Positions 32,351 through 43,051 of a stretch of 64,000 nucleotides of DNA are shown here, one piece after another. The DNA is taken from contig NC_087071.1 in assembly GCF_963678635.1 (NCBI RefSeq), positions 17,731,613 to 17,795,612 on the forward strand. Direction: 5' to 3'. The first letter of the stretch is position 1. Every line of letters starts with the position of its first letter. The notes beneath the pieces are model-generated. The model saw only the letters and a program-made list of their open reading frames with translations. It was not told the DNA's origin and made no database searches. Source of the stretch: Symsagittifera roscoffensis. Taxonomy: Eukaryota; Xenacoelomorpha; Acoela; Convolutidae. The position numbers were made by a program, and so were the translations under genes.

Positions 32351-32474
32351 GCTGATGTTATATTATTGGTTGGGAAATCGGGTGGCGGGAAAGCAAAAAG
32401 TGGAATTATTGTAATTGGAGTGTTGAGGTTGGTTGGGTGGGAATTGGAGCGGTGTAGGGATCCAAGTTGTCGGC

Positions 32475-34266
32475 TCATCGTGGGCTAAAAAAATTATTAT
32501 TTTGAGACTGAAAAGCGGTGGTATGTGGTTGTTCTATAATTTGTTCATAAGTATTTTCATCTAGTGAATTGTGTGTTACTATATGTTGAATGGGGCTTTG
32601 TGATATGGTTGGTCTGAAATTTGTATTATGTGTTATTGCTAAATTTCGAAAATTTCGTGGGACTAGTGATAATGGATGGTTATGTGGTAGGGGTGGTAAC
32701 TGTGGTGCTGTAGGCGTAATGTCTACATTGTTATGTTCTTCGTCATATGTGTTCTGTCTTGTTGCTATTTTTGTGTTGTATTCTTTTATTTGTGCGTTTA
32801 AAAGAATTTTGTTTATTGATGATGAAAAAATTCCAAAAAATCCTGCAAATAGTATGCGTGCTACACTTGCTTGTCTATTTACTTGTGTGTGTATAGCACA
32901 TGTGTTGTAGATTCCTTTTAAGAGTGAAAAAAGAAATCCTATAAAGTTAAACATTGCGTATAAAATAGTTAATTTTTCTAAGATGTAATAGGGCCATCCT
33001 AGAAAATCAAGAATTTCATTTTTGAGTGTAACAAAGCTAAAAATATTTATAGGTGAGATATCTTGTGGTCGGTATTTTTCACCGTTGAGATATATATAGT
33101 CTTTAATGTCTTTAAAATATCCGCTATAATCTTGTGTATAAATATCTGCAAATCCTGCGGTTTCGGCAAGTTTGCGTAAGTTTTGGTCAATTGATTGTCT
33201 TTGTATAGTGTCCATTTGTGTTAATAATTCTTGGAATTGTTGTGTTCTAATGTGATGTTGTATATCGGATTTTGAATATAATCCAATTGATTGTAAGTCA
33301 ATATTTGGGTTTCGAACAATAGCTCTAATGCTTTCAGGTAAAAATTTTTTGAGTGATTGCATTAATGTGGGATATGGGGTAAGAAGGTAATATTTATCTT
33401 CATCAGGGTTCACTTGTACTACATTGTGGCTGTTTTCTGATCCACATGGGACTGCGGTATCCCAGAAATAGGTTCGTCTTGAAAGTGTGTCAATGAAATG
33501 TACTTTATTCTTATAAAAGATAGGGATTCTTTTATAGCATCGTTTATCTTCAAAAACATATAGTGGTGATACTTTTTTTGTACAGGTATAAAACCATAAA
33601 ATGTTTCCTTCATAGTCTAAAAAATTTGATCTATTTCCTGATAGTAAATATCCTGCGTAGGGTATTTTTAATACTGCTAGTGCAAGTGATTGTAGGATTT
33701 GTGTTCTTTCTAATTCGCATAGTTGGTGAAGTGTTTCTAATTCGGAGAGTGACATTTCTTGAAAAATGCGGCTAATTGTGTAGTCTAATTTCATATCTAG
33801 GTGAATATCATAGCGGATATTACCGAAATATGTACTATTCATTAGTGATAGTTCTTGTAAACGTGTGCTTCTAGTGTCATGGGGTTTTAGATGTCCACCA
33901 GGTTGACCTTTACTTTTTTGAAAATTAACTGGTATATATGATGTTCCTTCGTTTATAGGATGACTTGTGGCGTATGGGTCGATTTTTACTTTTCCAGTGG
34001 TCATGTCGAATCCTTGTTCGTATTCAACTAATATTTCGGAGTATTGTGTTTTGTGAAGTGGGTTTCTGTATTTACATGCAAGTTCTGTTTCTTGGTATAT
34101 TTGAAAACGTGTCAATTTATTTTCTATATTGTGTATGTTCCTAAAATTAGAACTTTGTTTTCGTGATGGGTTTACTTGTTCGTATGGAATTGATTGTATA
34201 AAATATTTTTGGTGAAATTTTATCATACGAGCGTGTATTTTTGCTACTTGAAATGTTGTACATGTG
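32475..34266 (-). pseudogene. Truncated envelope-like glycoprotein, C-terminal part (duplicate)
   Basis: The C-terminal 583 codons of the env-like frame, cut at its 5' side by the duplication joint at 34266/34267, where it abuts the spacer of the other copy. It contains the Cys-rich ectodomain part, the TM region and the tail. Without the N-terminal part and signal it should not give a normal glycoprotein. It differs from the full copy by Asp in place of Gly in EYEQGFDMTTG. Confidence 0.8.
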
Positions 34267-37200
34267 TCTTCGTGGGCGAGCTGTGCGAGTTTGGATAGAA
34301 TTTTTGTACGAGTGAATGAAATATCAAAAGGTTAGTACTGCATTTTCGTTTTATCAATTTACTACATAGAATTTCAATTTTACTGCTAGTTTTGGGCAAA
34401 ATTAAGTTACAAATTTTCATCATTATTAGATTTACTGCTTGTGGGGAAACAATTTATAAATTAATTTACTACATTGGTATGAATTTTATTTAATTTAGCT
34501 GGTGCAAAATATTAATAGAGTTTTGAACAATTTGAAGAAGTTTTCTATTTTTTATTTTTCTTTTGTGTATTTTGCAGATGATCGTGGGATGAAGACTAAA
34601 AATCTAAATAAAACATGGATAAAGAATTTTTAGTTTTTTATTTTAAATTTATTAGTTAAGAATATGTTTAAATTATACTTACCTGTTAGTCGTCGGGGAA
34701 AAAACCGTGGGGGAAGATGTCGTGTATCATGTCGGAATTTGTTAGTAATTTTGCTAGTATGCGAATGATGTTTTTAGTTTGAAGCAGTGGCCAAAGCAAT
34801 TGAAGTGCTTTAATGGTTTTTAGTTCTTCAGTGCCAACTGCAAACTCATAAGGTGTGTTTTGGATGAGATTATTTAATTTGTGGTTATATTTAGTGTTGT
34901 GGATGAATTCTAATATGGGGATTTCTATAGGTTGAACAAATTCATGTGGGATAAGGAAGGGTCTGGATTCTTCTGCATTGAAGGTCTTTGTGATGGGACA
35001 AAAAATATACAATTGGGTTATGGGATCATAATTGCGAAGAATACCGTGAAGGTTAGTATCTTTGATGCAATATGTGAAGTTAAGAAAAAATGGTGATGTG
35101 TATTTAGAGTTAATAAATTGAAAACGGTGGTGTGGTTGTCTTGATGGAGTGTGTAGGTCAAAGTGATTTTGTATGAAGCGGTAATATGTATATGTGTGGG
35201 TTTGTTTAGTGCGTAACATAATGTCGTGTGAGCAGTGCAAATCTCGTTCATGTGGTGCAAGGAAATGAAAGGTTATTGAAAATAATTGAAATCTTTCTTT
35301 AAAACTTTCGTAAGCTTGTGTGTCGGTTAGTGCTTCAGAAATGATGTGGTCGAATTTGCGATCAAATATATTGAGTGTAAAAACATATGGTGTTTTGATG
35401 AAAAATTTTTCTGTGATTTGTGGGTTAGCGAAGCGATCATCATCTAAAAATTGGTCTTGGTTAGCTCGGATGATGTTGTGATCGTAATATTCTAGCGTAT
35501 ATTCGTTAGCTCGGGGTGCAGTGTATGTTTTTAGTGACTTTTTATATCCTATGTAAGTAAATTGTCTATGTGTTAGTGGTGTGGTGAGTCGATATAGCAT
35601 ATTTTGATTTCTTTCTATATCGATGTGAGTATTAGATAAAGGTAGGCAAAGGGGGTTAGTAAAATGATAATATGATGTCCATTGAAGTGTAGGCATGAAA
35701 ACGTGTTCATCTACAAAACTGCGTGTGTTGTTAGTGTCGTTAGGGGTGTTCAAGGTATACTGTGGAAATGAAGGTAAGGTGATTGCTAAAAATTCTCTCG
35801 TGTTAGTGTGATTTGGGTGATTAATATATTCACGGGCTGTTCCTGGTTTTGTTGGAAATGGATGGTTTGGGAATTTTCTTTTGAAGGTGCGGTAAGCTCT
35901 ATTAGTGCTAATTGATGATTCGGTGGATGTGGATGATGGTGCTAATGATGCGGTATAAGCTGAAGAGGGTGTAGGGGTAGGTGGGTTTGATGATTCTATG
36001 GTTGATGAAATCTGGTTTATGGTTGAGGTGTCAAGGTGGAAGGGTTGTTGTTGTACGGTGATAAAATTATCTAGTTCTTGGGAGATTTGGGGGGTGTCTG
36101 GAGAATTGGATGATCGGTCTGAATGAAGTGAAGAGTAGGTTGGGGTAACTTGTGAATCATAGGAGGGTGTAGAAATGGATGGGAGTGGGTTATTTGGTGG
36201 GATTGGTTGAAAAGGGGATTTCGAAAAAACTGAGGGATTGGTTTGAAAATTATTGGATGGAGATGGTTCAGAGTCTGCAAATTCATCAGGGGTTTCAATA
36301 TCTGGGTTATTAAGTTGTGAGATGGAGTATAAAACTGAGATATGTGAATTAGTGTCTGAATTCATGCTGATGTTATATTATTGGTTGGGAAATCGGGTGG
36401 CGGGAAAGCAAAAAGTGGAATTATTGTAATTGGAGTGTTGAGGTTGGTTGGGTGGGAATTGGAGCGGTGTAGGGATCCAAGTTGTCGGCTCATCGTGGGC
36501 TAAAAAAATTATTATTTTGAGACTGAAAAGCGGTGGTATGTGGTTGTTCTATAATTTGTTCATAAGTATTTTCATCTAGTGAATTGTGTGTTACTATATG
36601 TTGAATGGGGCTTTGTGATATGGTTGGTCTGAAATTTGTATTATGTGTTATTGCTAAATTTCGAAAATTTCGTGGGACTAGTGATAATGGATGGTTATGT
36701 GGTAGGGGTGGTAACTGTGGTGCTGTAGGCGTAATGTCTACATTGTTATGTTCTTCGTCATATGTGTTCTGTCTTGTTGCTATTTTTGTGTTGTATTCTT
36801 TTATTTGTGCGTTTAAAAGAATTTTGTTTATTGATGATGAAAAAATTCCAAAAAATCCTGCAAATAGTATGCGTGCTACACTTGCTTGTCTATTTACTTG
36901 TGTGTGTATAGCACATGTGTTGTAGATTCCTTTTAAGAGTGAAAAAAGAAATCCTATAAAGTTAAACATTGCGTATAAAATAGTTAATTTTTCTAAGATG
37001 TAATAGGGCCATCCTAGAAAATCAAGAATTTCATTTTTGAGTGTAACAAAGCTAAAAATATTTATAGGTGAGATATCTTGTGGTCGGTATTTTTCACCGT
37101 TGAGATATATATAGTCTTTAATGTCTTTAAAATATCCGCTATAATCTTGTGTATAAATATCTGCAAATCCTGCGGTTTCGGCAAGTTTGCGTAAGTTTTG

Positions 37201-38281
37201 GTCAATTGATTGTCTTTGTATAGTGTCCATTTGTGTTAATAATTCTTGGAATTGTTGTGTTCTAATGTGATGTTGTATATCGGATTTTGAATATAATCCA
37301 ATTGATTGTAAGTCAATATTTGGGTTTCGAACAATAGCTCTAATGCTTTCAGGTAAAAATTTTTTGAGTGATTGCATTAATGTGGGATATGGGGTAAGAA
37401 GGTAATATTTATCTTCATCAGGGTTCACTTGTACTACATTGTGGCTGTTTTCTGATCCACATGGGACTGCGGTATCCCAGAAATAGGTTCGTCTTGAAAG
37501 TGTGTCAATGAAATGTACTTTATTCTTATAAAAGATAGGGATTCTTTTATAGCATCGTTTATCTTCAAAAACATATAGTGGTGATACTTTTTTTGTACAG
37601 GTATAAAACCATAAAATGTTTCCTTCATAGTCTAAAAAATTTGATCTATTTCCTGATAGTAAATATCCTGCGTAGGGTATTTTTAATACTGCTAGTGCAA
37701 GTGATTGTAGGATTTGTGTTCTTTCTAATTCGCATAGTTGGTGAAGTGTTTCTAATTCGGAGAGTGACATTTCTTGAAAAATGCGGCTAATTGTGTAGTC
37801 TAATTTCATATCTAGGTGAATATCATAGCGGATATTACCGAAATATGTACTATTCATTAGTGATAGTTCTTGTAAACGTGTGCTTCTAGTGTCATGGGGT
37901 TTTAGATGTCCACCAGGTTGACCTTTACTTTTTTGAAAATTAACTGGTATATATGATGTTCCTTCGTTTATAGGATGACTTGTGGCGTATGGGTCGATTT
38001 TTACTTTTCCAGTGGTCATGCCGAATCCTTGTTCGTATTCAACTAATATTTCGGAGTATTGTGTTTTGTGAAGTGGGTTTCTGTATTTACATGCAAGTTC
38101 TGTTTCTTGGTATATTTGAAAACGTGTCAATTTATTTTCTATATTGTGTATGTTCCTAAAATTAGAACTTTGTTTTCGTGATGGGTTTACTTGTTCGTAT
38201 GGAATTGATTGTATAAAATATTTTTGGTGAAATTTTATCATACGAGCGTGTATTTTTGCTACTTGAAATGTTGTACATGTG
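34267..38281 (-). repeat. Tandem duplication of 4,015 bp, copy joined to full env
   Basis: Second copy of the unit described at 30252; its right edge continues into the full-length env frame. Confidence 0.97.
34686..36365 (-). CDS. Orphan 559-aa protein, copy 1
   Basis: Same intact frame as at 30671, directly downstream of the full env-like frame with about 124 bp between stop and start. It is followed by the donor CAG|GTAAGTAT at its stop codon and then the 415-bp spacer. Position after env resembles where some retroviruses keep accessory genes, but no function can be read from the sequence. That two copies stay open while gag and pol are broken hints at recent duplication rather than selection. 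Confidence 0.8.
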   Translation of the reverse strand: MNSDTNSHISVLYSISQLNNPDIETPDEFADSEPSPSNNFQTNPSVFSKSPFQPIPPNNPLPSISTPSYDSQVTPTYSSLHSDRSSNSPDTPQISQELDNFITVQQQPFHLDTSTINQISSTIESSNPPTPTPSSAYTASLAPSSTSTESSISTNRAYRTFKRKFPNHPFPTKPGTAREYINHPNHTNTREFLAITLPSFPQYTLNTPNDTNNTRSFVDEHVFMPTLQWTSYYHFTNPLCLPLSNTHIDIERNQNMLYRLTTPLTHRQFTYIGYKKSLKTYTAPRANEYTLEYYDHNIIRANQDQFLDDDRFANPQITEKFFIKTPYVFTLNIFDRKFDHIISEALTDTQAYESFKERFQLFSITFHFLAPHERDLHCSHDIMLRTKQTHTYTYYRFIQNHFDLHTPSRQPHHRFQFINSKYTSPFFLNFTYCIKDTNLHGILRNYDPITQLYIFCPITKTFNAEESRPFLIPHEFVQPIEIPILEFIHNTKYNHKLNNLIQNTPYEFAVGTEELKTIKALQLLWPLLQTKNIIRILAKLLTNSDMIHDIFPHGFFPDD

Positions 38282-39153
38282 TCTTCGGGGAACCAAACAA
38301 TTGTTGCTTGTGTTCGTGTTGTAGGGTCACAATAGCCTTGATCATTTTTACAAGGTAATCTAATTCCTTGATAGATCATTGTGTTGACTGATAAATCGCG
38401 TGTGAGTTGTATTTTTTCGAGTTGTATTTTCCAATCGAAAAACATTATTTCTTGGTATCCTTTATTTTTTGTGTCTGCTTTGCAGTTTGATGGGTTATTT
38501 ATACCAATATGTGGTATCCAGTGTTTATCGTGTATGTCATAAGTTAATCTTCCGTGTGCGCCGTTGTATGGGTATTTTTCATCTAATTTTACATGTCCTT
38601 GATATCTTTCAAGTTCTGCTTGATGTACAGAATCTGAAAAAACTTGGAAATATACTAACTTTCTATCTGTGTTTTTATTTTTTGTGATATTGAGTCGGAG
38701 TAACTCGTTTTTACAATCTTCGGGATTGAGATGTAAAAGTCGTTCTATATTACTCTGGTAGAATGATTCGTGGTCAAGTCGGTTTTTATTTCCATTTGAG
38801 ACTTGTGAACAATGTACTTTCTTTTCAGAAAATGTTGCTGTGAATTTGTATCCTATAACTGTTGTTGCTCGGGCTTTTGAATAGAGTGTCGCTATTACAT
38901 TTGTTGTTTCTATTGCTTGTGGTTCTGTTTCGCATTGTGATACTTGATTTATTGCATATTTGTGTAGTGTTTTTTGTTCGTTTTCTTCACAATCGTAATG
39001 TGTTACTAATAAATCTTGGGGTCCTGTGCGGGGGAAGGGTTTATGTTTTGATTGGAGGTTACTAGAAAAAAGAGTTGGAGAAAATTTAATATTTTTAGAA
39101 TATACATGTGTATGACAATCCTGAGTATGGGTTATAAAATGTGATGTAACCAA
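36490..39153 (-). CDS. env: Envelope-like glycoprotein, large frame (chuvirus-type class III fusion protein, inferred)
   Basis: An 887-codon open frame. It has N-glycosylation-type sites and many Cys, notably RLPCKNDQGYC then IVWFPEDTC (about residues 270-295) and DKRCYKRIPIFYKNK (about 535-550), followed by an aromatic stretch and VPCGSENS. These spacings resemble glycoproteins of chuviruses and the related env genes captured by Pao/gypsy elements. Hydrophobic segments lie near residues 735-770 (ILEKLTILYAMFNFIGFLFS) and 785-805, followed by a Pro-rich tail with a PTAP motif. The frame begins at a TTG, not ATG; upstream coding lies in another frame, so the true N-terminus is elsewhere. It would act on virion and cell surfaces. 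Alternative: an unrelated viral glycoprotein. Confidence 0.6.
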   Translation of the reverse strand: MVTSHFITHTQDCHTHVYSKNIKFSPTLFSSNLQSKHKPFPRTGPQDLLVTHYDCEENEQKTLHKYAINQVSQCETEPQAIETTNVIATLYSKARATTVIGYKFTATFSEKKVHCSQVSNGNKNRLDHESFYQSNIERLLHLNPEDCKNELLRLNITKNKNTDRKLVYFQVFSDSVHQAELERYQGHVKLDEKYPYNGAHGRLTYDIHDKHWIPHIGINNPSNCKADTKNKGYQEIMFFDWKIQLEKIQLTRDLSVNTMIYQGIRLPCKNDQGYCDPTTRTQATIVWFPEDTCTTFQVAKIHARMIKFHQKYFIQSIPYEQVNPSRKQSSNFRNIHNIENKLTRFQIYQETELACKYRNPLHKTQYSEILVEYEQGFGMTTGKVKIDPYATSHPINEGTSYIPVNFQKSKGQPGGHLKPHDTRSTRLQELSLMNSTYFGNIRYDIHLDMKLDYTISRIFQEMSLSELETLHQLCELERTQILQSLALAVLKIPYAGYLLSGNRSNFLDYEGNILWFYTCTKKVSPLYVFEDKRCYKRIPIFYKNKVHFIDTLSRRTYFWDTAVPCGSENSHNVVQVNPDEDKYYLLTPYPTLMQSLKKFLPESIRAIVRNPNIDLQSIGLYSKSDIQHHIRTQQFQELLTQMDTIQRQSIDQNLRKLAETAGFADIYTQDYSGYFKDIKDYIYLNGEKYRPQDISPINIFSFVTLKNEILDFLGWPYYILEKLTILYAMFNFIGFLFSLLKGIYNTCAIHTQVNRQASVARILFAGFFGIFSSSINKILLNAQIKEYNTKIATRQNTYDEEHNNVDITPTAPQLPPLPHNHPLSLVPRNFRNLAITHNTNFRPTISQSPIQHIVTHNSLDENTYEQIIEQPHTTAFQSQNNNFFSPR

Positions 39154-40270
39154 TTGTCTTTTTGGTATATCTGTCGTATTTGTATATTACTTCAGTTGTT
39201 ATAAATGGTGGTGGTAGGGATTGAGCTGTTATATTTGGTGGATTTAATGGATAGGGATGTTGAGTAATGTTGTTTAATTTAACCGTGATTTCAAATTTTA
39301 ATTGTAGACTATTCTGTTGGAGTATTTGGATGTTATGAGCACGAATGTCTTCGTGGATGTCTTGTCTATACTGTAATCTATTTAGTGCCCAGTTGTGGAG
39401 TCAGTTACTTTCTGGGTGTTGTCCAAATAATGGTGGAGGTGCTGTAAATGTATTCCAGTCTAGTCTTAAAGGAATATTTGTTGATGATTGTTCTCGGTAT
39501 CTAGCGTCGAGGTTATTTGGGAAATTGAAATTAAAAGGTGTTGGTGAAATCTGGCTGATTGATGGTGTTGATGGTAGTGATAATGTTTCTGGTAGTGATG
39601 AGGATGTTGTTGTATCCGTAGAAATATCTATTGGATCATTGATTAAATTTGGTTCACCTTGTGTGAATGAATGTGTTGTCCAATAAGGTAGTCGTGATGT
39701 TTGGTTTGTAGGGTTAAAGGGATTTTCACGTATTTGTTCAAATGTTGGTGTTGAACCTAAGTAATCTGATGGTAGGCTTGAGGTGCTACGTTGTGAAAGA
39801 AGCGTAGGGGTTTCTGGTAATATACCGATGGGGTTTTCTGGAGTACTTTGTGATGGGGATTGGGATATATCAAAATGAACTCGGGGAGTTTGAAAATTTC
39901 TGTTTCGTCGAGGATGTATAATTTGTCTATTTATTTCGACTGTGTTTTGGTTTTGACTAGGATTTCGTATTCTACTTAATTCTTGTGGTAATGTTGGGTA
40001 TAAGTTATATGTTGGTTCACTTAGAGGTGCTTGTCGTTGAACTGGTTCTAGTGGTTCTGATAAGCGAGCGTGTCGTTCTTCAAAGGTATATGGGTTATCT
40101 TGAAAGGAAATTCGTGTAGATGTTTGGGGGTTTTGGGTAGTTGAAAGTGGTGTTGGGTTATCTTGGGATGATGTCGGTGAAGACTGACTGTGTGACTGTT
40201 GGTTAGCAATTTTTGATAGGTTTTGATCTATTTTTTTAGTGAAAAAATTTATGTTTATTATAGTATTCTT
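39130..40270 (-). pseudogene. S/T/P/Q-rich N-terminal region upstream of env, frameshifted
   Basis: A frame without ATG is open from 40270 to a TGA at 39401-39403, and stays open past it to about 39130. It is low-complexity (SSPTSSQDNPTPLSTTQ, TTTSSSLPETLSLPSTPSIS), then less biased (LDARYREQSSTNIPLRLDWN). It overlaps the 62-codon ORF by 35 nt and the large env frame by a short stretch, in both cases in +1 relation. Most likely it belongs to the same original gene. I describe the breaks only. Confidence 0.6.
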
Positions 40271-40424
40271 CTAGAAAAAGAATTAGGAGGATTGTTGCTA
40301 GGGCGAATGTGATGATTGCTTTCTTTATACATTTGCATATTGTCAAGATGAGGGATGATAGAAATGTTATAAAAATTACAAATAGTATAAAAATATCTGT
40401 TCTACTAAAAATGGTTCGTATCAT
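40236..40424 (-). CDS. 62-aa protein with two hydrophobic segments
   Basis: ATG to TAA. MIRTIFSRTDIFILFVIFIT gives the first hydrophobic segment and AIITFALATILLILFLEEYY the second, with a Cys-Lys loop (ICKCIKK) between. It could be a signal-anchor start of the env product cut off by a frameshift, or a separate viroporin-like protein. Upstream, GACTATATCCACAG|GT could serve as a splice acceptor about 50 nt before the ATG. Confidence 0.5.
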   Translation of the reverse strand: MIRTIFSRTDIFILFVIFITFLSSLILTICKCIKKAIITFALATILLILFLEEYYNKHKFFH

Positions 40425-41244
40425 TTAGATAAGTTTTGTGAATCGTACCTGTGGATATAGTCAATAGCTTTTGAAAGCTGGAGGTATAGTTCAAATATGG
40501 AGTAGAAAACTTAAAAAATATTGCAAAAAATGATTAAGATTATTACAAAAGATTCAAAGGTATCAAAAAGAAATATGATTAAAAGTTTAAATATCGTTAA
40601 AAAGTTTATGAGAATGTTAAGAATGATGTTGACTGGTCGAGAGAAAAGCATTTAAGAAATGGCTTCTCGATCGAATATTTTTTGTTGTTTGAGGCAATTT
40701 TCAAGTGTGGTCGAATTATTTATTGGTTTTTTGACAAGTGGGTTGAGTTTTGTGAAAAATTGTTGGGGGCAAATTTTATGGTGATCGGGAGGTCTTCTTT
40801 GTCTTTATTTTTATTTGTCAAATGATCAGGGGTATTTTTGAGATTTTTATACTTTAGGCTAATTAAAATGGTCGTTCTGTTACTTTAGGCTAATTTAACA
40901 TATTTGTTTTGGGGATATTTGAGGTCTGAGTTGGGGAAATATTGTTTATCTTTGGGTTATTAGATAAGGGAGGGTTATGATATTATGGGTATATTTATTT
41001 TAGTTGTCAAGTTGGAGTGGTTTGCTTATTTTTGACCTGGAGGTCGCAAAGTTATAGTTAGAGATATGCCTGGAGTTTGATATCGTTCGTCTAGTTGATC
41101 TGTGTTAGAGTTAGAGAAGGTGACGGATTGGATGAATCCTATTGGCTAATTATGAACTAGAATCGCTGCGTGTTTGTCAGCATGTTATTTTGAAAAATGA
41201 AAGTTCAAAATATTTCAGAGGTGCAAAGATTATTAAATATAAAA
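40425..41244 (-). other. Pol-env intergenic region of G2, no gene
   Basis: 820 bp with no open frame of note. It contains the acceptor-like TATATCCACAG at about 40455 (minus), consistent with a spliced env mRNA. Confidence 0.5.
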
Positions 41245-41890
41245 TTAAAGCTGTTTTTGAAATTCGACTTTCTTTAATATTTTAGATTGTGGGATGAATG
41301 TTTTATAGTTTTTTCGTGGTTGATTTCTAAGTCGTGATGACTCTCTATGTTCTGATTTGTCGATTTGTTCTTGGGGTATTATTTTTTCTGTCATTTTTCT
41401 ATTTTTTATTTCTTTTTGAGGTGTATTTTGATCTAGCTTTTTTGTATTGTTTTTCGTTGTAGTTGATTTTTTATTTTGGTTTTCGAGGTGAATGTCATGT
41501 TGTTCCTTTGTTTTATTTTCCATATGTGGGTTATTTTGAATAACTTTTAAACCTGTGAAAGAATATAATTGAGTTAGTTCGCGTAGTGCGTATTCTTTTG
41601 GGTAATAAGGTAATAGGTTGTTTCGATGTTGAACAATTTCTTTTTGGTCTGAGTCGGTGATTTTATATGTGACATCAGTGGGTTTGGCAATTATTTGGTA
41701 TGGTCCTTTACGAAGGGGTTGTAATTTTTTAGAAATTCCTTTTTGAGTGTTAAAATTGGGTATTAAAACAAATGTTCCAATTTTTAAATCGGAGGCTGGT
41801 GTAAAGCGTGAATTTATTTGTTCATTAATGTTTTGCCTTTGTAACAACTTTTTTGTTACTTTTTGGTAAATTTCATTGTGTTTTTTTATC
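41245..41890 (-). pseudogene. G2 integrase C-terminal domain (GPY/F-type) and basic tail
   Basis: ASDLKIGTFVLIPNF then LQPLRKGPYQIIAKPTDVTY is the GPY/F module that follows the integrase core in chromovirus- and retrovirus-like elements. A lysine-rich tail of about 90 residues follows. It is in a different frame from the core: the change occurs in an A7 run at about 41883-41890, just after a TGA in the core frame. Confidence 0.85.
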
Positions 41891-43051
41891 TCTGTTTAAA
41901 ATCCATTCGGTGTGTGTACCGGAGGCTAATTTAAGAATTTGTGGGTGATGAAAATGATCTTCATCGTGTGTGTGTAGAGGTAGGTTATAACAAATTGAGT
42001 CTTTATTCGGTTGACAATAACTTTGTTCATTTTTATGAGAGTTTGCTGTAAACATAATCGGTTTGCGTGGCTTTTGATTAAAAACCATTTCATATGGTGA
42101 CATTCCTTGAGTTGTCGTGATTTGTGAATTATATGCTAAGGGAAATAGTTTTACATCTGCTGACCATTCGGTGCATCTTGTATCATTTCCATTGATGATA
42201 CATCTAAGATATTCTTGTAGTGAACGGTTCATACCTTCGACTAAGCCGTTTGTCCAAGGTGCGTGAGATGTACGTGGTTTGTGTTTGATGTTATATAAAT
42301 GACATAGTGTGATGATTTCATTATTTATGAATTCCGTACCGTTGTCTGTAACTAAAATTTCTGGTAGTCCGAATTTAGCTATCCAGTGTTCATAAAGTGT
42401 TGTGTAAGCATAATAAGCGTTACAATTTGGTACTGGGTTAAGTGCTACATAATGTGTAAATGCGTCAACAATTACCATAATGTAGGAGTTTCCTTCGGAT
42501 GAGGGTGAAATTGGTCCTTTTGTATCAAATGAAATACGGTGGTTAAAGTACAAACTTTGTCCTTTAAAATCTTGTTTTTGAGCTATTTGTTTTTGATTTG
42601 GATAAGGTTTATTTAGCTGACATACTATACAATCATTGCATAGTACTTTTATCCAAATTGGTGCATTTGGAAAATAAAAGTTTTGTATGAAATTTGAATA
42701 TGTTTTCTCTGATCCAGAGTGTCCTTTAATGTTTTGTGTATGTGAAATATTAAAAGCTATAAGAATCATACTTAGAGGGAGACAGGGAACTGTAGATTCA
42801 TTTAATTGGTATTCTAGAAGGTCTGTGTTTTCATTAATTTTTGTATTATTAAATATTCGAAAGTATCGGAGGAGTGTTTTATTTCCTAAAATAGTTCTAT
42901 CTGCCTTGACGGGTTTAGTTTTATATTTGTGCCATGATTTTAGTTGTCTAATTACTGGGTCAAGATTTTGATATTGTTTCAAAGTATTAATTGTAATTTT
43001 ATCTGTAATTGTATCAAGTGGGTCATGGAGGTCAAAAACTTGATTTATTGT
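41873..43051 (-). pseudogene. G2 integrase: zinc-binding and catalytic core
   Basis: Open 393-codon frame in phase with RNase H but separated from it by an in-frame TAA (43052-43054). Zinc-binding motif HTQNIKGHSG...CNDCIVCQ. Core D,D(35)E: SFDTKGPISP, LVTDNGTEFINNEI and GLVEGMNRSLQEYLR. Integrase inserts the cDNA into host DNA. It ends at TGA 41873-41875, followed by the A7 frameshift. Confidence 0.9.

Larger units (their letters stand above)
30252..34266 (-). repeat. Tandem duplication of 4,015 bp, copy nearest the 3' LTR
   Basis: 30252-34266 repeats as 34267-38281. The unit holds spacer, orphan ORF and the C-terminal part of env. I noticed only two substitutions (31102/35117 and 34006/38021). 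Both edges fall at TCTTCG, a 6-nt microhomology shared by spacer start (TTCTTCGTGG) and env (GTCTTCGGGG). Confidence 0.97.

Noticed and set aside
32590..32910. 106-codon plus-strand frame (also 36605-36925)
   Set aside because: Antisense shadow of the env TM and tail region.
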